From: Arthrobacter woluwensis
GTDB taxonomy: Bacteria; Actinomycetota; Actinomycetes; Actinomycetales; Micrococcaceae
Assembly (NCBI RefSeq): GCF_900105345.1
Contig: NZ_FNSN01000003.1
Coordinates: 62,001-126,000, forward strand
DNA length: 64,000 bases
Direction: 5' to 3'
A program made the position numbers and the translations under genes. Shown piece after piece: positions 1 through 8,355 of the stretch (position 1 is the stretch's first letter; every line of letters begins with the position of its first letter). Under the pieces are notes generated by a model that was not told the origin of the DNA, searched no databases, and was given only the letters and a program-made list of their open reading frames with translations.

Positions 1-1224
1 CTCCCGCGTGCCGCCGGCCTGAGTCTTCCAGCCGGCCTCGTCGAGCAGCTGCCCCGCCTTCTTCGCGTCGAAGCCGTAGGAGGTCACGCCGTCGTTCGTG
101 TAGGACCACTGGGTCGGGGCGGCGAAGACGTCCGCCACCTGTCCCAGCCCCTTGAACTTGGCGTCCACGATCTGCTGCCGGTCCAGGCCGTAGTACAGCG
201 CCTGACGGACCTTGGTGTCGGCGAGCGCCGGCTTCTTGTTGTTCACCCAGATGGCGCCGTAGTCGGAGACCACCCGGGCGCGGATGTTGGCGAAGCCGAG
301 CCCTTGCAGCTCCTTGAGGGTCGCCGGGTCACTGCCGAAGCCGCCGTGGTCGATGTCGCCGTTCTGGAAGTTCTGCAGAGCGGAGTCGCTGGAGACCACC
401 TTGAAGATCACCCGCGCGATGGAGGGCTTGCCGTTGTAGTAGTGCTCATTGGCCCGGTACCGGATCTCCTGGCCCTCCACGTACTGTTCCAGGGCGTAGG
501 GGCCGGCGCCGAGGGGCTTGGAGTAGAGGCTCTTGAGGTAGTCGAGCTTCCCCTTGACGTAGCCCTTGCCGTAGTAGGCCTTCGAGATCACCGGGCCGCC
601 GAGGGTGCGCAGGGCGAGCGGGTTCGGTTTCTGGGTGACGATGCGGATCGTCGTCGGGTCCACCACCGTGATCCCGGACAGCGAGCTTGCGGAGCCCTTG
701 CGGAACTCCTTGGTGCCGTCGATGACGATGTCGGAGAAGTCCACGCCCCCGGCGTAGGCGGGATCGTTGAGCAAGGTCAGCGTGAACGCGACGTCCTCGG
801 CCGTGAGGGGCGAGCCGTCGCTGAAGGTCAGCCCCTTGCGCAGGTGGAAGGTGTAGCTGAGATTGTCGGAGGACACCTCCCATTTCTCAGCCAGATCCGG
901 CACGGGCTCGCCCGCGTCATTGAACACCACGAGGGAGGCGAAGATCGGCTGCACCGCGTTCCCGTCCCAGCCGTTGTCATAGAAACCGGGGAGGAACACG
1001 CCACCCGGCTTGTTGATGGTGGTGACGAACGAATCCTTGCGCTGGGTGGCGGCGGCCGGGCTCTTCCCCGGGTCGGAGGCCTTGTAGAACTCGTCCTTCA
1101 GCTTGCTCAGGTCCGCCTTCTCCGTGCCCGGGTCAGACTCGACGGCCGGGGCGCAGGCGCCGAGGAAAAGAGCACCTGCGAGCAGTCCCGCGATGGCTGC
1201 GACCGGCTTCTTGATGAGCGTCAT
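1..1224 (-). CDS. ABC transporter substrate-binding lipoprotein, family 5 (partial)
   Basis: Binding protein of a peptide/oligopeptide-type ABC importer, anchored outside the membrane. The frame stays open to the window edge, so the C-terminus and probably the permease and ATPase genes lie outside. The start at 1224 gives a short basic N-terminus, a hydrophobic stretch and the lipobox LGAC near residue 20. Body segments fit SBP_bac_5: DGNAVQPIFASLVVF, then YTFHLRKGLTFSDGSPLTAE, then VRQALYYGLDRQQIV near residue 365. About 408 residues are visible of a usual 500-600. A weak AAGG precedes the start. The family is clear; the substrate is not. Confidence 0.9.
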   Translation of the reverse strand, partial: MTLIKKPVAAIAGLLAGALFLGACAPAVESDPGTEKADLSKLKDEFYKASDPGKSPAAATQRKDSFVTTINKPGGVFLPGFYDNGWDGNAVQPIFASLVVFNDAGEPVPDLAEKWEVSSDNLSYTFHLRKGLTFSDGSPLTAEDVAFTLTLLNDPAYAGGVDFSDIVIDGTKEFRKGSASSLSGITVVDPTTIRIVTQKPNPLALRTLGGPVISKAYYGKGYVKGKLDYLKSLYSKPLGAGPYALEQYVEGQEIRYRANEHYYNGKPSIARVIFKVVSSDSALQNFQNGDIDHGGFGSDPATLKELQGLGFANIRARVVSDYGAIWVNNKKPALADTKVRQALYYGLDRQQIVDAKFKGLGQVADVFAAPTQWSYTNDGVTSYGFDAKKAGQLLDEAGWKTQAGGTRE

Positions 1225-1333
1225 TCTGAGACCCTTCTGGGGGCAGGAGGAATCCACAGGCGGATTGGTGATGTCCCTGTGAACGAATACCCGCACAGCC
1301 TAAGCAGGCCTCGGAAATCTCTGAAAGTGATGT

Positions 1334-1346
1334 TTCACGTGGTGAA
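1334..1346. promoter_or_regulatory. Inverted repeat upstream of the ABC binding protein
   Basis: TTCAC-GTG-GTGAA is a perfect short palindrome in the 199-bp gap between the MerR gene end and the binding-protein start. Its position 110 bp upstream of the start fits an operator or upstream activator site. No cognate regulator is identified. Confidence 0.3.
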
Positions 1347-1423
1347 CGAATAAGAAGCCCGGTTGAAAAAGAAGTCGATATGAGAACCGTCAGGTTCATG
1401 ATTCGTCACACTGGCCAGACGAT

Positions 1424-1774
1424 TCACCCGCCCGCGAGCAGCCCTCTCAGCCGCTGCCGCTTCCCCTGGATCTCCCGCTCCTGTGCGGTCAGCCGCTCGG
1501 CGAGGCCGTCGAGTTCAGCCCGCAGTTCCGGGCACAGCTCCAGCGCGACGCCGTCCCCGCCGTCGCGCAGGCAGTCCAGGTAGCGCCGGATCGTCGCCGT
1601 GCCCACGCCGGCCGCGATCATCGTCCTGATCTGCTGGACGCGCACGACGTCGGACGCCGCGTAGTCGCGATAACCGGCGCGCGTGCGGCCGGGAAACAGG
1701 ACGCCCTGCTCCTCGTAATGGCGCAGCGCCCGCGCACTCACTCCGCTGGCCGCCGCCAGTTCGCCGATCCGCAT
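1424..1774 (-). CDS. MerR family transcriptional regulator
   Basis: DNA-binding regulator of 116 residues. It begins with the typical MerR helix-turn-helix and wing (MRIGELAAASGVSARALRHY, then EEQGVLFPGRTRAGYRDY), followed by a dimerisation helix (residues about 80-112). The start at 1774 is chosen because GGGAGGG lies just upstream and it is where the MerR domain begins; a longer frame to 1831 would overlap the divergent gene. No effector domain or cysteine sensor is evident. The gene faces away from the hydrolase at 1830, and the region between carries a MerR-type promoter, so this regulator probably controls that gene and possibly itself. Confidence 0.88.
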   Translation of the reverse strand: MRIGELAAASGVSARALRHYEEQGVLFPGRTRAGYRDYAASDVVRVQQIRTMIAAGVGTATIRRYLDCLRDGGDGVALELCPELRAELDGLAERLTAQEREIQGKRQRLRGLLAGG

Positions 1775-1790
1775 CCGGCTCCCTCCCGTC

Positions 1791-1821
1791 TTGACCTTCA
1801 CACGGGCGTGAAGGTTTAGCG
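1791..1821 (+). promoter_or_regulatory. MerR-type promoter with 19-bp spacer and dyad
   Basis: TTGACC (1791-1796) and TAGCGT (1816-1821) are separated by 19 bp, the long spacing typical of MerR-activated promoters. The dyad CCTTCAC-N6-GTGAAGG (1795-1814) fills the spacer. The hydrolase ATG at 1830 follows 8 nt after the -10, so the transcript would be leaderless or nearly so. The -10 is a weak match. Confidence 0.55.
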
Positions 1822-1829
1822 TCCCTGTC

Positions 1830-2405
1830 ATGGCATCTACGACAACGGGCCGAAGGGCTCTGATCTTCCACGGCTACGGCGCCACTCCCGAGGACCACTG
1901 GTTCGGCTGGCTGGCGGAACGACTCGAGGACGACGGCATCCCGGTGACGGTGCCGGCGCTCCCGGACCCTCTGGGCCCGGATCCCGTGGTGTGGGAGGAC
2001 GCCGTGCGGACGGCGCTCGGGACGCCCGACGCCGGGACGATCGTCGTCGCGCACAGCCTGGGCTGCCTGACGGTGCTGCGTGCGCTGGGCTCGCTCGCCG
2101 GTCCGTGGCGGCTGGGCACGCTCGTCCTCGTGGCCGGATTCCTGGATCCCCTGCCCGCTCTTCCGGGGCTCGACGGCTTCATCGCCGACGGCTCCCCGGT
2201 GGACGGGCTGGCGGAGCGCCTCGACCGTCTCGTGGTGCTCCGCTCGGACCGTGACGAGTTCGTGCCGACGGCCCACACGGACCGACTGGCCGCCCTGCTC
2301 GGCACGGAGCCACAGGTCGTCGACGGGGCCGGGCACTTCCTGGCCGACGACGGCGTCACGGAAGCCCCGGCCATCCACGACGCCGTCGGTTCCCCACGGC
2401 TCTGA
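1830..2405 (+). CDS. RBBP9/YdeN-type serine hydrolase (alpha/beta hydrolase)
   Basis: Small cytoplasmic alpha/beta hydrolase of 191 residues, the usual size for the RBBP9/YdeN group. Visible features are the N-terminal strand and loop HGYGATPEDHWFGWL, the nucleophile elbow AHSLG (GXSXG type, Ser near residue 76), an acid region RSDRDEFVP and the C-terminal His in GAGHFLAD. The natural substrate of this group is generally unknown. The gene is divergent from the MerR regulator and has a MerR-type promoter, so it is probably inducible by whatever that regulator senses. Confidence 0.85.
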   Translation: MASTTTGRRALIFHGYGATPEDHWFGWLAERLEDDGIPVTVPALPDPLGPDPVVWEDAVRTALGTPDAGTIVVAHSLGCLTVLRALGSLAGPWRLGTLVLVAGFLDPLPALPGLDGFIADGSPVDGLAERLDRLVVLRSDRDEFVPTAHTDRLAALLGTEPQVVDGAGHFLADDGVTEAPAIHDAVGSPRL

Positions 2406-2468
2406 ACCGCACCGCGCTGAGCCGCACCGCACCGGGCGGGGCCTCGACAGACCCGGGACACCCCGGCC

Positions 2469-2474
2469 TACGAT
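2469..2474 (+). promoter_or_regulatory. -10 box of leaderless GNAT gene
   Basis: TACGAT with 7 nt before the ATG at 2482; TCGACA at 2444-2449 could be the -35. No Shine-Dalgarno sequence precedes the ATG, which supports leaderless translation. Confidence 0.4.
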
Positions 2475-2481
2475 GAGACCC

Positions 2482-3039
2482 ATGCAGCCCTTGGGACCGG
2501 CCCCGTGGCCACCTCCGCCGATCACCACCGAGCGACTGACCCTGCGCGTCTCGGAAGCACGGGACCGCGCGGGCCTCATCGACCTGTTCGCGTCGCCCGA
2601 GGTCGGGACCTACACCGGTGGGGCGAGGCCCCGGGAGGAGCTCGAGGCCTCCGTGCCGGAGATCCCCGGACGGCGCGAGGGCTTCTTCGTGGTCGAACGG
2701 GAGGGCGAGTTCCTCGGCATGGTGACCTTCGACCGGCGGGACGCGGAGCATCCCGGCCACGTCCGTCCGGAGGGGAACGAGGCCCAGCTCGGGTACTTGT
2801 TCCTGCCGAGCGCCTGGGGTCAGGGCTACGCCACCGAGGCCTGCACGGCCGCCCTGGAGTGGTTCGGCACGGCGTTCCCGGGCGAACCGGTCGTCCTGCC
2901 CACGCAGACCGCCAACGGGGCCTCGCTGCGCCTCGCACAGCGGCTCGGTTTCCGCGAAGCCGAGGTGTTCGAGGAGTACGGCGCCGAGCAGTGGTTCGGC
3001 GTCTGGACCGGCGAGGTGGCCGGCTCCCCCACCGTCTGA
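2482..3039 (+). CDS. GNAT family N-acetyltransferase
   Basis: Acetyl-CoA dependent acyltransferase of the RimJ/RimL type, about 185 residues. It opens with the family signature ITTERLTLRV, has a central strand FFVVEREGEFLGMVTFDRR, the acetyl-CoA loop region LGYLFLPSAWGQGYATEAC, and ends with ANGASLRLAQRLGFREAE. The start at 2482 follows the leaderless -10 box; an in-frame ATG at 2473 is the alternative. The acceptor (ribosomal protein, antibiotic or other amine) cannot be told from sequence. Confidence 0.85.
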   Translation: MQPLGPAPWPPPPITTERLTLRVSEARDRAGLIDLFASPEVGTYTGGARPREELEASVPEIPGRREGFFVVEREGEFLGMVTFDRRDAEHPGHVRPEGNEAQLGYLFLPSAWGQGYATEACTAALEWFGTAFPGEPVVLPTQTANGASLRLAQRLGFREAEVFEEYGAEQWFGVWTGEVAGSPTV

Positions 3040-3073
3040 GCCACTACCCGGCGGCCGTCCACCGGAAGCCGTA

Positions 3074-3913
3074 CTACGACGACGGCGCGTCGTGCCGGAC
3101 GGCGGCGTCGCGGGCGAAGTCGCGCACCCGCGCGTCGTCCAGGTATTGAGCGGGAACGCCACCACCCAGCAGGGTCCGGACCATGGACGCCGAGCCGGGG
3201 AAGGCAGTGAAGCTTCCCGCGATGATCACATTGCCGAAGCGCCGGCCCTTGAGCATGGGGGCGTCCGCGACGATCGCCGTGTGCGGGAAGACGGAGGCGA
3301 TGGTCGCGGCCTCCTCGCGGGCGGCTTTCAGGTCCGGAGCGGAGCCGCAGTTCACGACGTACATCCCGTCCGGCCCGAGGACCCGTGCCACGTGCTCGGT
3401 GAACTCGCGGCTGGTCAGCGAGGCGGGGGTGACCCCCTGCGCGAACACGTCGCGGATCACCACGTCACGGCTGGCGGGACTGAGCGTCTCCGTCACGGCG
3501 CGGGCCTCGCCCACGCGGATGCGGAGGAACGGCGCCCTGGGGAGGTCGAACCAGCCGCGCACCGCGGTGGCGAGCGCGGCGTCGAGCTCCACCACCACCT
3601 GACGGGACTCCGGGTACACGTGGTGGAAGTAGCGGGCGAGCGAGCAGGCGGCCCCGCCGAGGTGCAGCAGGCGGACACGATCACTCGTCCCGGGCGCCCA
3701 GCGGTCCTCGATCAGCGCCGCGATCCAGCGCATGTACTCGAAGCTCAGGTGGCCGGGATCGTCGAGGTCGATGTGGGAACTCTGCACGCCGTTGAGCCGC
3801 AAGAGCCAGCCGTTCGCCAGGTCGAGGTCCCGGATCAGTTCCGCTTCACCCTGGTCCACAGGATGGACGCCCTCCACGGGCCCCGTCGGCTGTGCCTTCT
3901 GCCCCTGTTTCAT
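3074..3913 (-). CDS. Spermidine synthase-like methyltransferase-fold protein
   Basis: 279-residue protein with the Rossmann-like fold of polyamine synthases. VRLLHLGGAACSLARYF (about residues 78-95) is the nucleotide-binding loop, VVVELDAAL the ribose-contacting acidic strand, and DVVIRDVFAQGVTP the region where true spermidine synthases carry their catalytic aspartate. Actinobacterial proteins of this kind are annotated as spermidine synthases or fused-MFS/spermidine-synthase relatives, but many lack proof of activity. A TACGCT box (3921-3926) lies 7 nt before the ATG, so the mRNA is probably leaderless. The true reaction is uncertain. Confidence 0.72.
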   Translation of the reverse strand: MKQGQKAQPTGPVEGVHPVDQGEAELIRDLDLANGWLLRLNGVQSSHIDLDDPGHLSFEYMRWIAALIEDRWAPGTSDRVRLLHLGGAACSLARYFHHVYPESRQVVVELDAALATAVRGWFDLPRAPFLRIRVGEARAVTETLSPASRDVVIRDVFAQGVTPASLTSREFTEHVARVLGPDGMYVVNCGSAPDLKAAREEAATIASVFPHTAIVADAPMLKGRRFGNVIIAGSFTAFPGSASMVRTLLGGGVPAQYLDDARVRDFARDAAVRHDAPSS

Positions 3914-3920
3914 AGCGCCC

Positions 3921-3926
3921 AGCGTA
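3921..3926 (-). promoter_or_regulatory. -10 box (TACGCT) of leaderless gene ending at 3074
   Basis: Read on the minus strand, TACGCT is followed by 7 nt and then the ATG at 3913. The same TACGCT-N7-ATG layout recurs at 28117 and 34678. Confidence 0.45.
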
Positions 3927-3955
3927 CTAGGCGACGGGACGCGTGGAGTCCCGGT

Positions 3956-4633
3956 TCAGCGCAGCACGGCCAGGGCGAAGCCGTCCCAGCCCTTGGACCC
4001 GACCGTCTGAAGGACCGTGGCGTCGAAGCGCGGGTCCTGTCCCAGCAGTTCCAGGGAATCCCGGATCGCCGGTGCGTTCACCGGGTCCATCTCGGGGTGC
4101 AGCGGGGCGCCCTCCCAGACGGTGTTGTCGAGGACCACCACGGTGCCGGGGCGGCCCAGCCGCGCGGCCCAGTCGAGGTAGTTCGAGTTGTTCTGCTTGT
4201 CCGCGTCGATGAACACCAGATCGAACGGTTCCCCGCCTTCCAGCGTGGGCAGGACGTCCAGCGCCGCGCCCACTCTCAGGTCGACGCGGGTGCCGACGCC
4301 GGCGTCGTCGAGATTCTTGCGCGCGACGGCGGCGTGCTCGGCCTTGAACTCGATGGTCACCAGCCGCCCGTCCTCCGGGAGCGCGCGAGCCATGAAGAGC
4401 GTGCTGAAGCCGGCCAGGGTGCCGATCTCCAGGACCCGCCGGGCACCGCGGATACGGACCAGGAGTTCCAGCAGCTTGCCGGAGTTCGGGGCCACCTCGA
4501 TGGGAGGCATGCCCGCGTCCTGGGCGGTGCGGATGGCCTGGTCAAGGGCCGGATCCGGGTGGACGACCGTGCCGGAGATCCATTCCTCCATGGCCACCCA
4601 TTCCGGCTGGGACCTGTGCTCGAATGCGCTCAT
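3956..4633 (-). CDS. SAM-dependent O-methyltransferase (family 3, COMT-like)
   Basis: 225-residue class I methyltransferase. The SAM-binding motif is VLEIGTLAGFSTLFMARAL (about residues 67-85), followed by the acidic ribose contact VTIEFKAEHAAVARKNL and the metal-binding motif LVFIDADKQNNSNYLDWA, in which the Asp residues bind a divalent cation in the catechol/caffeoyl-CoA type. The C-terminus carries VLDNTVWEGAP. Length is normal for the family. TAGCAT at 4640-4645 lies 6 nt before the ATG, again a leaderless arrangement. The substrate is unknown; catechol-like molecules are typical. Confidence 0.9.
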   Translation of the reverse strand: MSAFEHRSQPEWVAMEEWISGTVVHPDPALDQAIRTAQDAGMPPIEVAPNSGKLLELLVRIRGARRVLEIGTLAGFSTLFMARALPEDGRLVTIEFKAEHAAVARKNLDDAGVGTRVDLRVGAALDVLPTLEGGEPFDLVFIDADKQNNSNYLDWAARLGRPGTVVVLDNTVWEGAPLHPEMDPVNAPAIRDSLELLGQDPRFDATVLQTVGSKGWDGFALAVLR

Positions 4634-4685
4634 GAGGCCATGCTAGGCACGCGGCCGGGCCCGCCGGTAGAGGTCGTGAGGAGGT

Positions 4686-5009
4686 TCACGAGAGGTCGTC
4701 GAGGGCCTTTTCGAGCCGTTCCACCTTGCCGCTCAGTTCGCCCGTGTAGCCCGGACGGATGTCGGCCTTGAGGACCAGGGAGACGCGCGAACCGTACTCG
4801 GCCACGGCGAAGGTCGCGCGCTTGACGACGTCCATCACCTCGTCCCATTCACCTTCGATCTCGGTGAACATGGAGCTGGTGTGATTCGGGAGACCGGAAT
4901 CGCGGACGACCTTGACCGCGGCGGCCACCGCGTCATGAACGGAGGCGTCGCTCGGGGCTTCGGATCCCTCGGGCGCGCCGGAGGGGGCGACGGAGAATGC
5001 GACGATCAT
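4686..5009 (-). CDS. Thiamine-binding protein (MTH1187/YkoF family)
   Basis: Small (107-residue) ferredoxin-like protein of the MTH1187/YkoF thiamine-binding family. Key segments are the N-terminal strand MIVAFSVAPSG, HDAVAAAVKVVRDSGLPNH, the conserved TSSMFTEIEGEWDEVMDVVK, and the strand RVSLVLKADIRPGY. The start at 5009 is preferred over 5033 because AAAGG precedes it and it begins at the conserved first strand. No partner genes are adjacent, so a role in thiamine salvage or homeostasis is inferred from family only. Confidence 0.82.
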   Translation of the reverse strand: MIVAFSVAPSGAPEGSEAPSDASVHDAVAAAVKVVRDSGLPNHTSSMFTEIEGEWDEVMDVVKRATFAVAEYGSRVSLVLKADIRPGYTGELSGKVERLEKALDDLS

Positions 5010-5086
5010 GGGGCTGCCTTTCGTCGGGGTCATGTCATGAAAGCGGTACCTTCGACCGCTTCCGCCCTTAGTGTGCCACGGCTGGC

Positions 5087-5092
5087 TATGCT
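5087..5092 (+). promoter_or_regulatory. -10 box of leaderless TetR gene
   Basis: TATGCT with 6 nt before the ATG at 5099 and no Shine-Dalgarno, typical of actinobacterial leaderless transcripts. Confidence 0.45.
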
Positions 5093-5098
5093 GATCAG

Positions 5099-5725
5099 AT
5101 GGAATACCGTCAGGGGGGCCGACCGCTGCGTGCAGACGCGGCGCGGAACGTCGAGAAGATCATCACGGCCGCCCGCGAATGCTTCCATGAGCGTGGCCCG
5201 GAAGTTCCGCTGCAGGTCATCGCGGAGACCGCCAAGGTGGGCCCGGCGACGCTCTTCCGGAACTTCGCCGACAAGGAAGCCCTGGTGCTCGCGGTCATTT
5301 CGCGGCAGCTGCGGGAGCACGTGGACCCGGTGGTCGTGCAGGCCCTGGCCGCCCCGGATGCCGGCGACGGCCTCCTGCAGGTCATCGAGTCGATCGTCCA
5401 GGTGGCGGCCGAGGAATCCGCGCTGCTGGACGCCCTGGTGGGCCGCCGCGGCGTCCTGACCACCATCAGCGGGAACATCATCGAGGCCCTGGGGATGCTC
5501 CTGGGCCGTGCGCAGCGTCAGGGCACGATCCGCGGCGACGTGTCCCAGGAGGACGTCATCCGGATCGTCGCCATGCTGATCGGCTCCGTGGACACCATCG
5601 AACGCGGCACGAGCGCCTGGCGCCGCCCGGTCGCCCTCATCGAGGACTCGCTGCGCCCCGCCGCGGCGACCCGCGAGCTCCCGCCCCAGACCCCGGTGCC
5701 GAGCCTGCAGCTGCCCCTGGGCTGA
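5099..5725 (+). CDS. TetR/AcrR family transcriptional regulator
   Basis: 208-residue repressor-type protein. The N-terminal HTH spans about residues 15-60 (NVEKIITAARECFHERGPE, then VGPATLFRNFADKEALVLAV); the C-terminal helical ligand domain is divergent. It stands alone: the gene upstream is divergent and the gene downstream convergent, separated by a strong symmetrical hairpin, so its targets may be elsewhere or may include its own promoter and the divergent thiamine-binding gene. Confidence 0.88.
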   Translation: MEYRQGGRPLRADAARNVEKIITAARECFHERGPEVPLQVIAETAKVGPATLFRNFADKEALVLAVISRQLREHVDPVVVQALAAPDAGDGLLQVIESIVQVAAEESALLDALVGRRGVLTTISGNIIEALGMLLGRAQRQGTIRGDVSQEDVIRIVAMLIGSVDTIERGTSAWRRPVALIEDSLRPAAATRELPPQTPVPSLQLPLG

Positions 5726-5774
5726 GCCGCCAGGGCAAGGCGAGGAGGGTCGGCGTTCCGGCCACGCGCCCGAT

Positions 5775-5816
5775 ACACGAAGGGCCCGGGAACCGTGGTT
5801 CCCGGGCCCTTCGTGT
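5775..5816. terminator. Bidirectional hairpin terminator
   Basis: A perfect 20-bp inverted repeat (arms 5775-5794 and 5797-5816, 2-nt loop; core AAGGGCCCGGGAACC) sits between the convergent TetR gene and the surface-protein gene. No strong T-run follows, as is common in high-GC actinobacteria. Confidence 0.8.
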
Positions 5817-5823
5817 GCCGTCG

Positions 5824-7608
5824 TCAGCGCCGGATGCGGACGCATGCGGCGAGCAGGAGGAGCAGACCGACGGCGCCGAGCGCGCCACCCGCGAGGCCCA
5901 GCGGCTGCAGGGTGGCCGGGGTGCCCGTCGCAGCGAGCTCACCGCCCGACGTCGAGCCCGCCGGCTGGACGACGACGGGCGGCGCCGTCGGCTTGGGCTG
6001 ACCGGTCGTCGGCTCCGGGGTGGGCTTGGCACCCCCGATGATCACGTCGCTGTCGATGCCGGTGACCGTTTGACCGGCCACGACGGTGACCACCGCGGCG
6101 GTTTCGAAGGTCTTGCCGCCGTACCAGGCGGTGATCCTCCCGGCGGAGAACCCCTCGAACTGGACCTTGTACGAGCCGGCCGGAAGACCGTGCACGGCGT
6201 AGGTGCCGTCGTGGTTCGTCAGAGCGTCCCCGATGTAGTTCCCCTGGAGGTCGACCACCTGGACGTAAGCAGGGCTGCCGAACGGCTTCTTCGCGGTGCC
6301 TTTGATGACGGCCTCAGGCACGGCGGTGAAGTCGATCCCCCGCGTGGTCTTGCCATCGACCACCGAGATGTCGCGGGAGGTCGCCAGCGTGCCGCCGTAC
6401 CACTGGTTCGCGAACCCACCGATCTCCCCGATCAGAACCGCCTTCACCATTGCCGTCGGCAGGCCCACGACCGCATAGCTGCCGTCCGGGTTGACCACGC
6501 CGATCGCCAGCGGAGGTCCGGATCGGGGGTGAGGGTCGTTCGCCGGATAGATGGCCACAGCCACCTCTGCGTCCCCCGTGTAGCCCGCGACACGGCCGGT
6601 CATCACGCCATGGCTCTCCGCGGGCGCCATGAAGTCGATGCCCGTGACGGCCGCATTCTTGCCGACGGTGATGACGGTCGCAGAGGCTTCATTCTCCGCG
6701 TCCTTGTACCAGACGCTGGGGCCACCGGGCAGCGACGAGGTGAGTGCGGCCTTGTACCGGCCCGCGGCCAGCCCCTCGATGCGGTAGCGGCCCTGTGCGT
6801 CGAGATCCGCGTCGCCGGCGAATCCGCCGTCGGCGGTCTGCAGGATCACGCGACGGTTCGTGAGCGCGACGCCGTCCGGGGTCTTCGCGGTGCCCGAGAC
6901 GCTGCCGGTGTAGACGAAGGAGGCGTTCTGGCCGGTCACCGCGGCGCCGTCGGCGAGAACGATTCCCGGCGCCGCGGCGCGCGTCGCCGCGTCACCGTTC
7001 CAGACGGGCGGGTCGGACTGAATGCCGTACGTGAACTTCAGCTTGTACGTGCCCGGCAGCAGGCCGCTCAGGGTGTACTTGCCGTCGGTGCCAGGGGCGG
7101 TCTCGGCCACAACGTGGTCGCCGGACGCAGCGGAGAAGGCTTCGACCTTCACGTTGTCGACGGAGGTCCCGCGGGTCGGAACCAGCACCGTGCCGGAAAT
7201 CGAACCGGTTCGGGCCAGCAAGACGTCCTGGCCCGTGAGCGACTGCCCCTCTGCCAGGACGACCGAAGGTGCTGAATCCCGGGTGGGGGCTCCGGAGTTC
7301 CAGACGGTGGCCGCAGAGGGATTCTCGAACAGAATCTTGTACTGACCCGGCCATTTGCCGTCGAAGTGGTAGGCCCCGGTCCCGTCCGGATAAGTCTCCG
7401 AATCGAGCATGGCACCACCGTTGGGATTCACGACGAGCAACGACACTTTGGTCTGCGTGACGTCGATCCCTGCCGGCGCCGTGACGGTGCCGGAGATGCC
7501 GGCGGTTCCGGCCGCCTGCGCCGGCGCGAGGCCCGCGAAAGCCAGACCGGAGATGAGCAGCGCAAGGACTGCCAGGCGCGTTCGCGCCCTGGATATGGCA
7601 CGAGCCAT
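5824..7608 (-). CDS. LAATG-anchored surface protein with carboxypeptidase-regulatory-like repeats
   Basis: 594-residue secreted protein. Residues 1-33 form a signal peptide ending near AQAAG. Five to six beta-sandwich repeats of about 85-100 residues follow, each with a GxYxxxGLxAGxYKxxF core and a WYGG or WYKD segment then TVxxGxxVTGID, typical of carboxypeptidase regulatory-like/Cna-B-type folds. Then comes a Pro/Thr-rich linker (about 515-550). The C-terminus is a cell-wall sorting signal: GELAATGTP, a hydrophobic stretch and RIRR. LAATG fits the LAXTG signal used by class E sortases of high-GC actinobacteria. GGGGGA precedes the start. No sortase gene is in the window; the role (adhesin or wall protein) is inferred. 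Confidence 0.85.
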   Translation of the reverse strand: MARAISRARTRLAVLALLISGLAFAGLAPAQAAGTAGISGTVTAPAGIDVTQTKVSLLVVNPNGGAMLDSETYPDGTGAYHFDGKWPGQYKILFENPSAATVWNSGAPTRDSAPSVVLAEGQSLTGQDVLLARTGSISGTVLVPTRGTSVDNVKVEAFSAASGDHVVAETAPGTDGKYTLSGLLPGTYKLKFTYGIQSDPPVWNGDAATRAAAPGIVLADGAAVTGQNASFVYTGSVSGTAKTPDGVALTNRRVILQTADGGFAGDADLDAQGRYRIEGLAAGRYKAALTSSLPGGPSVWYKDAENEASATVITVGKNAAVTGIDFMAPAESHGVMTGRVAGYTGDAEVAVAIYPANDPHPRSGPPLAIGVVNPDGSYAVVGLPTAMVKAVLIGEIGGFANQWYGGTLATSRDISVVDGKTTRGIDFTAVPEAVIKGTAKKPFGSPAYVQVVDLQGNYIGDALTNHDGTYAVHGLPAGSYKVQFEGFSAGRITAWYGGKTFETAAVVTVVAGQTVTGIDSDVIIGGAKPTPEPTTGQPKPTAPPVVVQPAGSTSGGELAATGTPATLQPLGLAGGALGAVGLLLLLAACVRIRR

Positions 7609-7809
7609 GGATCCCCCAAGGTATTCAAGAATAGGTGCGAGTGAGAGGACCGCTCAGAGCGGGCCTGGAGGAACTGTAACATCCCTCACATTCGACTGAC
7701 AGTTACTCTTCAGCTCGGAGGGGCGATCGCGGATAGTCTTCACCGCTCGGCCTCCATGAACCGTTTTCTCACCTTCGACCAGGTGCGATGGGAGGACCAG
7801 ACCGTCTCG

Positions 7810-8355
7810 TCAGAAGAACCGAATAGCTCGGCGGAGCGCATCCGGAGATTCATCGAGCAGATCACCCAGTGACTCAGCCCAGTCATGTTCATATTCTGGA
7901 TCGAGGGGCCTGCCGTCAGAACCGAGCTCCGCTCTCGCGATGAACTCATCCAGATAGTCCATAGGACGGTCCTCGAACCGCCATATAAAATCTGCCGCCA
8001 ACGAGAACGCATCCCGAAGGGTCAGGTACGCCACGTCACCATGGATCCTGAGTCGATCCCTCGGAATAGCCCAGAACGGAAGCGACCGCCCATACGCATC
8101 TGGCCGAAAGTTCTCAGCAGACGACGGCCACTCAATGTCCCCGACGTCGAGACACCCGAATTCATCCCTGATCGCGACTCCCCAATCATCAGGTGATGCG
8201 GGATCGCCCGGAACTCCGTCACTCATAGGAACTGTCCCTCCGAGCAGGGTCGCCAGATCATTTCCAGCACGCCCCCGATAATCGGCGACGAAACGAAGCA
8301 TGACCCGATAGGCTTCGGCAGGGGTGAGCTCATCAGGGCATGAGGTTCGAACCAT
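7810..8355 (-). CDS. Hypothetical protein, possible orphan immunity protein
   Basis: 181-residue acidic cytoplasmic protein without signal peptide or recognised domain. Visible segments include LTPAEAYRVMLRFVADYRGR, DDWGVAIRDEFGCLDVGDIEW and an acidic C-terminal helix ending in AIRFF. The start at 8355 is preferred over 8388 because GGAAGA lies 8 nt upstream. It is the last gene of the minus-strand toxin island, downstream of a 52-bp repeat also found after the main partner gene, and its size and acidity suit an immunity protein left behind by a lost toxin cassette. That role is inference from position. Confidence 0.6.
   Translation of the reverse strand: MVRTSCPDELTPAEAYRVMLRFVADYRGRAGNDLATLLGGTVPMSDGVPGDPASPDDWGVAIRDEFGCLDVGDIEWPSSAENFRPDAYGRSLPFWAIPRDRLRIHGDVAYLTLRDAFSLAADFIWRFEDRPMDYLDEFIARAELGSDGRPLDPEYEHDWAESLGDLLDESPDALRRAIRFF

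Noticed and set aside
304-1353. 349-codon + strand frame at the window start
   Set aside because: Lies antisense to the binding-protein gene, which has a lipobox and family motifs.
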